A stretch of DNA of 64,000 bases from Pyrenophora tritici-repentis (Eukaryota; Ascomycota; Dothideomycetes; Pleosporales; Pleosporaceae): positions 5,022,001 through 5,086,000 of the forward strand of contig NC_089390.1 of the NCBI RefSeq assembly GCF_003171515.1. The letters are read 5' to 3'. A program made the translations under genes and the position numbers. Positions 1-7,856 of this stretch are shown piece after piece (the first letter of the stretch is position 1; each line of letters starts with the position of its first letter). The notes below the pieces were generated by a model. It was not told the origin of the DNA. It made no database searches and saw nothing but the letters and a program-made list of their open reading frames with translations.

Positions 1-257
1 TGTTTGGGCGCTGAACAATACGGTTCCGTGGTGTAGCCCAGAGATATCTTCACAGCCACGCAGCCGCAGCCACACTTTTGAGCCACTCGATGCATAATCA
101 CCAATGACGTACGTGTCATCTTTCAATGTTCTGCCCTGCTTGTTTGTCGCATGCAGATCTGTCCCTAGGATGACAGCTGCATAACGATTGAGCTTCAATT
201 CCTCTCCTTGTGTCCTACTCTAGGTTCGAGATTGCCTTAATAAGCCAGGCGTTAATT

Positions 258-1939
258 ATGAGGCACCGACTCTCCGCGCTGGCCTCGCTCCCGCGCGTCA
301 CGACATTACCATCAACACGCTGTGCGCCCTATTTCGCACGCAATTCCCCCAGTATATTATCACGACATGGCGCATCCTCACGGCTTCAAAGTCTCGCAAA
401 CAGGTCGAGAGGCTTACGAACGCGTGCCGACAGTGTCAAGTACGGCGACTACAGCAACTCCAATGCCAGACCTGCTTCAGAGCTAAATGAGAAGATTACA
501 CAAGAAGAGAAGGATCATTTTGCAAAGAAGCTGCAGGAAGACAAGGGAAAGCAAATACGGACACCATGGCATAGAGAAGGAAGCGACACGCCGCCTGTCA
601 AGCGGCAGAGGAGCGCTGGAGCGATGACCAAGGGTACGTTTTCGCAACCCATCAACAGCCCGGTAATTGACATGAAATAGGCAAACTACTCACCACACCC
701 TCACGTATGCTCAAGATTATCCTTCCACTAGTGACGACCGACCACAACACCGACCGCAAAGACATCGAGCCGCTAGCACTCCTGGTACACCCACAACAAC
801 CCATCTCCTACCTCGAACGATTGATACAAGCCGAGCTCCCTACCATCAAGGACAAGGATGGGCGTGAGAGACAGCCTAACGTATACTTTCGTGCCGAAGA
901 CTCAATGCAGGAAGAGGCAGAGCCCGAGGAAATGGAGAGCACCCCAGTCAGCATCGACAAGGAAAGTCTAAGCCAACAAGACGGCGAAGAGGACTTTGAG
1001 CAGGTCGACGAGATCCGCATTGACGGAAAGACGCAAAAGACCGGGAAGCTGAGCAGAGATCGGAAGACACCGGAAGAGGCAGAGGAACTGCGAGGCGGAC
1101 CCGGAAAAGGAGGGGTGGAATCGTACTCGGGACAGGGTCACGATGCGCCGGCGGATAAGCAAGGATCACGCAAGTTCGTACGATGGTCTTCCTCAACCGA
1201 GATTGGCGACTTTATCAGAGATGCCGCTCGAGGACAGGAATTCGCTATTGAGATTGAAGGTGCGCCGCAAGAGATCCGCGTAGGTGTTCCCAGCTTCGCA
1301 GACCGGACATACTATCTGCGCATGCGTCTGCGGAAGACATCGCGCAAGATTAGTTCCATGGCAGATATCAAGAAAGAGTGCGATGACCTGGCCAAGAACG
1401 CAGCTAAGAACGTCGCAAGGGCTGGTTTCGCCGGCATTGTAGGATGGTGGTGTGTGGTTTACTACCTCACGTTCCAAACCGAGCTGGGCTGGGATGTCAT
1501 GGAGCCCGTCACCGTAAGCATTTTCAATATCATTCCTGAAGAAGTTATCTAACATCGCCCATAGTACCTTGTCGGTCTCTCCACACTTATCGGCGGTTAC
1601 GTATGGTTCCTCTACCACAACCGCGAAGTTAGCTACCGCTCAGCCATGAATTTCACCGTGTCGCGTCGACAGCAAAAACTCTACCAACAACACAACTTCG
1701 ACTTGCCCAAATGGGAAGCGCTGATTGAAGATGGAAACGCGCTCCGAAAGGAGATCAAGGCCATTGCCAACGAGTACGATGTCGAGTGGGACGAGCTGGA
1801 CGAAGAGAAGGACGAGAAGGTGCAACATGCGCTCAAGAAAGAGCGCAAGAGGAAAGAAGATAAGAAGAAGGAGAAGGATGAGGTGGATGAGGATGAACCG
1901 GAGCATGAGGAGCCTAAAGAGAAGAAGGATGACAAGTGA
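258..1939 (+). CDS. MCU: Mitochondrial calcium uniporter pore subunit
   Basis: Three exons, 258-633, 681-1513 and 1565-1939, joined by GT-AG introns (GTACGT...ATAG and GTAAGC...ATAG) give about 527 residues. The protein starts with a basic, hydroxylated mitochondrial presequence, followed by an acidic linker. Near the C terminus are two membrane segments (about 374-392 and 404-420) flanking the pore motif WDVMEP (about 396-401), the MCU selectivity filter with Asp and Glu. The C-terminal tail is charged and coiled-coil-like, rich in Lys and Glu. MCU conducts calcium into the matrix across the inner mitochondrial membrane. Length and the two-helix pore match fungal MCU homologues. ATG 258 was chosen because the presequence begins there; an in-frame ATG at 210 is possible. 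I see no partner such as MICU nearby. Identification is from the pore motif and topology. Confidence 0.93.
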
Positions 1940-2116
1940 GATGGGATTGTTTGAGGCTATTATAGCGATTCCCTGGGTTCATTTTTGACTTTATTGTTTG
2001 AGCGCGGCGTTTGATTGCATCCAGCAAGGTCGACATATCCCGTCATCACAGACTGAATATCAAATATACAAAACAAGATCACATCACCGTCACAGCAATT
2101 TCCCTTTTCCCACCCA

Positions 2117-2980
2117 CTACGTCTCAAACCACTCCAACGCATCCGCCTCCCCAAAAACCGCCCTATAAACCCTATCCCCATCTTCTTTCACAACCTCCTC
2201 AGTATGTATACTATGCAAACTATACTCCCTCTCCTCCAACTCACTCCCATCGGTGCCTTCTTTCGGTCGCCCAAAGATCCGAATATGGATGTAGCCGTCG
2301 TCCAGCGCGGGCAGCCGCACCTTGCCGAAGAGGTGCAGACCGTAGGCCGAGATGGCTACGCGCACGCTGGTTAGGTCCGCGGCGGTGAAGGAGGTTAGGT
2401 CGGAGTTGGGGAGGTGGTGGACGCGGGAGAAGTAGGTGGGCTCGTGTTCTAGAGGTGGGAGTGTTAGGTTGGTGGATGAATGGGTAGGGGGGAGGGGAGG
2501 GGAGATGAGATGAGATGAGATGAGATGAGATAGTAAGCAGCGAAAAAAATCCTCCGACAATCTTCTCTGCAAAGCAGCGTAGCGTAGCTGATCAAACCAA
2601 CAACACCGTCGCTTCTTTCCGCTCACGGGGGTGTCATAAAAGACCCGACACCGTGCATGTAGACTTCAGCATAGTGTCAAATTTTTTATGACATCCCCGT
2701 GCGCTGATGACGTGAGGCGACGGATGAGAGGTAAAGGTGAAGAAGCTCAGTAGAGCTCTCGTCAAAAGCGACAGATGCGATGCCATCAGTGTGTGGGGAA
2801 ACAAGCCACGGGAGAGAGAATGCGGGGAACGGAACGGAACCACCACTACTTACTATCATGATCATGCCTCAACTTTACAAGTTCCTCCTTTACACTGTCT
2901 AGGATTGAGGCGAATGCATCGATGGAGCCTTGATGGGGGGCGTGCGCTGGGCCTAGATCTACGGTTTCTGCCGTTGCCAT
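2117..2980 (-). CDS. Small unrecognised protein, two exons
   Basis: Exon 1 runs 2980-2854 and begins MATAETVDLG. A perfect GTAAGT donor lies at 2853-2848. Exon 2 is 2448-2117, after an acceptor at 2450-2449. The join is in frame and gives about 152 residues. The C-terminal half reads like a compact beta-rich fold, with the strand YIHIRIFGRP followed by an acidic stretch and an ending on ALEWFET. The YIHIRIF strand recalls cystatin/stefin strands, but the cystatin QxVxG loop is not seen, so I give no function. The intron is unusually long for a fungus (405 nt) because it holds a 78-bp inverted-repeat insertion and a GAGAT repeat. The exon pairing is inferred from splice signals and phase; exon 2 alone could instead be a longer single-exon frame reaching 2626. 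Confidence 0.6.
2502..2531. repeat. (GAGAT)6 microsatellite
   Basis: Six perfect copies of the 5-base unit GAGAT. They lie inside the predicted intron of the minus-strand gene at 2117-2980. Confidence 0.9.
2624..2701. mobile_element. MITE-like 78-bp inverted-repeat element
   Basis: The left end CACGGGGGTGTCATAAAA (2624-2641) is matched on the opposite strand by CACGGGGATGTCATAAAA (2701-2684), with one mismatch in 18. A further GACAC match inside lets almost the whole unit fold as a hairpin. The flanks are CGCT on both sides (2620-2623 and 2702-2705), a candidate 4-bp target duplication. There is no coding capacity. It sits in an intron and explains part of that intron's length. Confidence 0.65.
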
Positions 2981-4249
2981 TGTGTGGGGTAGCGTGTGTG
3001 TGGGTGTGAGTGTGGACGGATGATGGGCGGACACGGAAGACGGAACACAAGAGCCAAGAGTCGTCTTGTTTTGAGCACGCAAGCTGACGAAGCTTATGGT
3101 CGCAACATCAAGTTGTACATTAGTTATGATAAGAGTAACCGTAAAGGGTGTTCGGTAACGCTGAATTGCTGATCACTTATGTTTGATGATACGGTTCAAC
3201 TCCACATGAGTACCACAGTTGCTGGAGGAACACAAGAGCACACGTGGCGGTGGTTTCTGATTGGTGGTAAAGGGCGTGAGTGTGATAATATAAGTTCAAT
3301 ATCGGTAGTTATACGATACTATTTTTGTTCGTTTCTCTAGATGCTGTGCCGAGGCGAATGGTATGACTCGTTTTGTGTAGTATATCTGCGAGGGCGATAT
3401 GATTCAAATAAGAATGAGGATGAATGGGCTTGTCTTGTTATTTATTTAACTTTTAGACATTGTCAAGGACAACATGACTATCTTTCTTGGAAGGCAACTT
3501 GTGTATAGTACCCACGGGCCTCATTATGGTATGCTATCCCCCTCCGATCCAGGAGTCGATCCAGATACATACAACCATGCAGATGGAACGACTCTTCGTG
3601 CAGACTAGTACACATATACATTTTCGGGCGAATTTGTTCGCTTCTGCCAAATCTCCTGTGGCCGGAATTCGCGGAATCTGGATCTTGTCCCGACGCGTGC
3701 CTGCGTCCGTATAGCTAAGTTACAGGGTGTACCCCTCGGCCCGTTTATCTGATTTCTAATTAGAAACACCTAAAAAACGCCTAGGTACCTTTTGTGAGTA
3801 AGCCAGTGTTTGGAAACATAATACATAATCTGGGGGCTGATCTAGTGCCGAGAGATCCGACTGGGTTGAAATACGAAAATGCGGTGGTTCTGTTGGTACG
3901 TACGTCACTTGTACATATGCACGCCTCCTTCTCGCACTGCTGAATACGCATGAAATTGCACAGCCCATGATTCGGCTGGACTCTCGGTCGTAAGATGACC
4001 ACCTACCTACCTAGGTACTGACATTTCTTTGGTGGCTCGAGTTTTTGACACCGCCTCTCGGTCGCTTCCACCTTCTTAGAATCGTTACCTTCCCAATTGG
4101 AATACGAAAAGTACCTGGGGATTAATGCGGGTATTTATATTACCACAGAGGTTGAAGATGTATATAAGACTGGCTGTGTTCGCGCTCATCAGAAAAGTAC
4201 CCACCTCTTCCACCACTATTCCCTTAAGCTACTTACTAATCTATCCAAC
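2981..4249. other. Intergenic, divergent promoter region
   Basis: I see no convincing gene. Short open frames on both strands lack conserved-looking sequence. The stretch separates the minus-strand gene at 2117-2980 from the plus-strand secreted protein at 4250, so it should hold both promoters. Confidence 0.6.
4161..4168 (+). promoter_or_regulatory. TATA box of the secreted-protein gene
   Basis: TATATAAG lies 89 bases before the ATG at 4250, a normal TATA-to-start spacing for a highly expressed fungal gene. Confidence 0.6.
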
Positions 4250-4918
4250 ATGCGTCTCATCGCTCTCGCCGCCAGTCTCCCTCTTGCGACTGCATTCTGG
4301 AATGGCGACTTGTGCAAGGGCGCAGGCGGGTGCATCAACATCGGCGTCCTAGTCCGCGACCCCTTTCGCTGCCCCGACGGCAGCTACGTCAAGCTTCCAG
4401 ACTTTGGCAATGACGAGGACGCAGCTGGCAGAGAGGACGCGACTGTCGTTACCAAGGAAGAGTTCCCCAAGACGTGCTTCAAGGGCGGCGTCCCTCGTGC
4501 GACCTCTAAGCTTGTTGTAAGTTTGAAATCTACTTATGATTCATCAAGTCACTACAGTCGAATTTGCTTGCTGACAATGAGACACAGCGCACCAAAGCCC
4601 GTGGCGGCCAGACCATGTACCACTTCGTCGACGAGACTTGCAACAATGCCAACCCGGTAAAGAAGGATTGCTACCACTACAACTCCAACCCATCTACGTA
4701 AGGCCCGCCCATCCGAAAGATCGCAGCCGATCATACTTGATGAAATTTCAACTGACTTATGCATCTGTAGATTCACGTTTTGCCAGATGATTGATTCGAA
4801 GGGTGGACAATGTGTCACGAACCCCAATGCCGGCAAGTGTGAGCGCTGGGGTAATGACATTCGGCCCGAGTGCAACTACTGGAAGCCGGGACTGCAGGAT
4901 CTCCCAGATGACAACTAG
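4250..4918 (+). CDS. Small secreted cysteine-rich protein (effector-like)
   Basis: Exons 4250-4516, 4588-4697 and 4771-4918 join in frame through GTAAGT...ACAG and GTAAGG...GTAG introns to give 174 residues. MRLIALAASLPLATA is a clear signal peptide, so the product should be exported. The mature part has ten cysteines (even number, suggesting five disulphides), many Gly and Asp, and no membrane segment. Small size, a signal peptide and many cysteines are the usual profile of candidate fungal effectors or antimicrobial proteins. I do not recognise the family, and no activity is visible in the sequence. A TATA box sits 89 bases upstream. Upstream in-frame ATGs (4097) are ignored because the signal peptide starts exactly at 4250. 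Confidence 0.82.
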
Positions 4919-5615
4919 GAGGCCAGACAGTGTGGCTGCACGAGGTTGAAGTGTATATATTGTGCCAAGTAACCGTTTGTATTCACAACCTAATAATCAA
5001 TGTATATACATCGTCTGACATTGCGATAACCGATTTCTTTTCATTGCAAGAGTAGGGATACCCGGTTGATCAAGCTCTGTGAATCTTGTCCGCTACATGT
5101 GTGATGGTGTAATTGATGCCGTAGTAGCCGTCTCCAGGATTTTTATGGGCAAGTTCGCGCGCAGAGCAACCTGTTTGCAGAGTTACACCGGCCCATCCCT
5201 GCATGAAGACCCTATTCGGGTGAACTGTGACGATCTTAGTGGACTCAGTCGCTTTACCTTCCTTCTAACAAGCTACCAACTTGTCAGCGTGAAAGGCCCG
5301 ATGGCACTCTTGAACTAGTCAAATGTGATTGGGAAACATATCTAGAGTTTCTGGTATAAACGTGTCTACGCCCCCTGTGAGTTCAAGGGGCATCAACATC
5401 TGTTCAAGGTACAAGGTATCTCGATGAGATATTCTGCCAAGCTCCTACATCAGCCTTTCCATGATTCTGTAGACTTCAGTCAGCGCTCACCCATGGCGCA
5501 CCAGCCAAACCAACAAACCGACGCTTACTTGATATTCACGAAATCTCCGTCATGTTTTTTCGAAGTCATCTTCTCGCCCCGTCATCATTCTGTAAATTCC
5601 TTGTCACCACAGGTA
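4919..5615. other. Intergenic, no gene seen
   Basis: This stretch lies between two convergent genes. The open frames present (for example 5079-5318 on the plus strand) have no domain-like content. Confidence 0.6.
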
Positions 5616-5960
5616 TCACCGAAACAAATGAACAGGCACACCCCCGAAGACAAAGTAATCAGCATACTTGACTTGTTTGGGCGGCTTTGCGAAAAACTCA
5701 ATCCGGCACACGGGACAAGTGTTGCAGTCGCGCATCCATCGTGTCAAGCAGTTGCGACCGAAAATATGTCCGGATTTCTTGATTGCAACCGCTGGTTCAG
5801 TCGCATCGGAGGTAACAAAAGGGAAACGAGAGTTTCGGACAGCGTCAATGCTACGATTCCATGACTCGAGGCAGATGGGACATGTTGGCGGAAGCTTGTC
5901 GTCGGCTGTGGTGGGGCGGATGGCGCTGGCACGGATGCGAGCGTAAGTTGTGGAGAACAT
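5616..5960 (-). CDS. Small RING-finger-like protein with incomplete zinc ligands
   Basis: A single-exon frame of 114 residues. It contains CPIC (Cys27/Cys30) and, after a 30-residue insert, SGHIFGRNCL (His65, Cys71) followed by W75 and CPVC (Cys82/Cys85). This spacing is that of a RING domain of E3 ubiquitin ligases. The third ligand, normally Cys, is Ser63 and the fifth is Gly68, so zinc binding at one or both sites may be weak or lost. RING proteins recruit E2 enzymes for ubiquitin transfer; whether this one still can is doubtful. No membrane segment or substrate-binding domain is present. It could be a fungal RING variant or a decaying copy. Confidence 0.7.
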   Translation of the reverse strand: MFSTTYARIRASAIRPTTADDKLPPTCPICLESWNRSIDAVRNSRFPFVTSDATEPAVAIKKSGHIFGRNCLTRWMRDCNTCPVCRIEFFAKPPKQVKYADYFVFGGVPVHLFR

Positions 5961-6186
5961 TGTAGATGCGTTTTGGAGTTTAGGTAATGAGAGGAAGTTA
6001 GGATGAGGCTGCTAATCATGATGTAGGCGAGATTGCGGAGGTGGGTCTGTCTGCGGGTCGCTGCGTGATATGTCACGCCACACCATGTCGTATCACGTCT
6101 TCCGATCTTCTAACTGCCCCGCGACAAGGCCCACGATCTAACTACCAGCCTTGCTAATCGCTTTCAGCATCTCGAACGAACTCGAT

Positions 6187-6849
6187 CTACACATCATAGA
6201 ACTCCGAGCCAGAATCATCCGCGCAGAGGTTCACCGATGAGACATCCTCCTCCCCAACGTCCCGGTCTTCTCCTTCCATGTCCATGTCCAGATCCACCTC
6301 TATCTCTCTCTCCTCATTCTCACCCTGCACAACCGCGTTCATAACCTCTTGCCCTAGCTCTCCAAAATTTGCAATCACGTAATCTCCAAACACCTCCTTC
6401 CCATCTCCGTCCTCCCACTCTTCAATCCAAAATTCTAAATCGTCAATTTGCTTCTCCATAGCATCCTCATAAGCGTCTAGATCATACGCACCCTTGTACG
6501 TCTCGCACCAAACCTTTTTCTCCCAGGCTGTTGCCAGGTCCGACAAGGGTTCTTCTGCGTAGAGCAACAGTGCAGCGGTATTGAGTACATCCAGTAACTT
6601 GATGTAGTAGCAGTCTCGGTAGCGTTGCACTTTATCGTCGAGACCTTCGGGGTATTGAGAGAGGGTTAGATCGTTCCATGCTGATGCTAGATCCGCTAAG
6701 TTGTCCTGATCTTGGGCAGGGGAAACGGGGAGGGTAGATAGAAGGGAGGCGCGGCGAGTGGGGGAAATGGAAGAGTGGTGAGGGATGGCTCTCTTACGGA
6801 GAGGTAGGGCTAAGGCGCTGGCGCGGGAGGAAGATGTAGAGTGTGCCAT
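6187..6849 (-). CDS. Unrecognised acidic protein with W-rich repeat (family member A)
   Basis: About 220 residues from the ATG at 6849; an earlier in-frame ATG at 6978 would add 43 residues that look like leader DNA. The N-terminal 40 residues are Ser/Arg-rich. Then come two copies of a helical unit. The first begins LADLASAWNDL. The second begins LSDLATAWEKKVW and ends with D-L-x-x-Y-x-D ... D-D-L-x-x-W-I-E-E-W-E-D. The last 50 residues are strongly acidic. The second unit matches segments of the protein at 10757-11572, so the two are paralogues on the same strand 4 kb apart. No known domain is recognised and there are no signal or membrane segments. A nuclear or cytosolic scaffold is only a guess. 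Confidence 0.75.
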   Translation of the reverse strand: MAHSTSSSRASALALPLRKRAIPHHSSISPTRRASLLSTLPVSPAQDQDNLADLASAWNDLTLSQYPEGLDDKVQRYRDCYYIKLLDVLNTAALLLYAEEPLSDLATAWEKKVWCETYKGAYDLDAYEDAMEKQIDDLEFWIEEWEDGDGKEVFGDYVIANFGELGQEVMNAVVQGENEEREIEVDLDMDMEGEDRDVGEEDVSSVNLCADDSGSEFYDV

Positions 6850-7396
6850 GTTGATGGTATCAACGGCTAAGAATGCGATGAGTTGTTGAGTTGAGTCAAG
6901 GTCACGGTTGAGAAGCAAGGTTGTTGGAAAAAGAACCACGGAGCTCATGTTATGAAGGAAACTATCTAACCCCGTCATGTGCTATCCACCAGGCTCAAGT
7001 GACTTTTCTTGTCAGAGCGGATGAAGCAATCAACCTTTGTAAAACAATCCGCAAAACTCCTAAAACAAGACGATCCGGGTATATCCGATCCACTCAAGTG
7101 AATGTCAGCAAAAACGCCGGTGTACTAAACACTCCGGAACCCCATTGTCTATCCTTGTTGTACAAAACTCCCAATCTGGACGAAAGCCACAAGACAAAAC
7201 CTATCAAACTCCTTCCCAGACGCTACTCCGACGACCAAATTTACAAGACTCTCATGAATAACCGACTAAGGCACCAAAACAGGAGACACTCCGATCCGAG
7301 TGGTCGTCCCAACCGTCCAATCCAACGCCCCATCCCGCGCCCAACCTCACAAAGTGCAGTCACCAACCAGCCTCACCTCTACACACGACCAACGGG

Positions 7397-7499
7397 GCAA
7401 ATCAACAAAAGCTTAACCCACCATCAGTCGAACGGCGCGCGACCGCAACGTCTTCCGAGTCTCATAGCGCCAGTTTTTCTGATTTAGGGGAGCGATCGT
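7397..7499. repeat. Direct repeat copy 1
   Basis: Begins GCAAATCA and ends GGGGAGCGATCGT. It matches 7581-7684 with roughly a dozen differences over 103 bases. On the minus strand, copy 2 is open in a frame that copy 1 breaks with a TGA, so one copy may derive from coding sequence. Confidence 0.8.
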
Positions 7500-7580
7500 A
7501 ACATCGCCTAGTTTTCAGTATGTATCGGATCAGCCGGGAGTCTAGCTCGCCAACTTCACCCCCGCAACACCTCCCGCAAA

Positions 7581-7684
7581 GCAAATCATCAGAAAGTTCA
7601 ACCCACCATCAGTCGAACGGCGCCAGACTGCAACGTCTTGCGAGTCTAATAGCGCCAGTTCTTCTGATTTAGGGGAGCGATCGT
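7581..7684. repeat. Direct repeat copy 2
   Basis: Second copy of the segment at 7397-7499, 81 bases further on. It shares the core AACCCACCATCAGTCGAACG and the end GGGGAGCGATCGT. Confidence 0.8.
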
Positions 7685-7856
7685 CAAATTTGCTTTGTGT
7701 TTGGTGTGTGGGGGATCCGTTAGCTGGTTCGTGGACAATGCTGTGGTTGGGGTTGGGATTGGGGGAGTTGAGGTGGTGATCGGGGAAATGATCGCGGTAC
7801 CACTGTGTGGGGGAGATGTCTCATTGTATGGCGGCGTCGTTGATCTGAGAGGGTGT

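Larger units (their letters stand above)
6850..7856. other. Spacer between paralogues, holds a duplicated segment
   Basis: Between the 3' end of the gene at 7857-10779 and the 5' end of the gene at 6187-6849. The main content is a 103/104-bp direct duplication (7397-7499 and 7581-7684). A plus-strand open frame at 6921-7487 is basic and low-complexity and is not called. The minus strand at 7635-7857 is also open and Pro/Thr-rich, but without a start or splice site I can defend. Confidence 0.5.

Noticed and set aside
6921..7487. 188-residue plus-strand frame
   Set aside because: Low-complexity, basic and without recognisable fold. It partly overlaps the direct repeat at 7397-7499 and I found no support for transcription.
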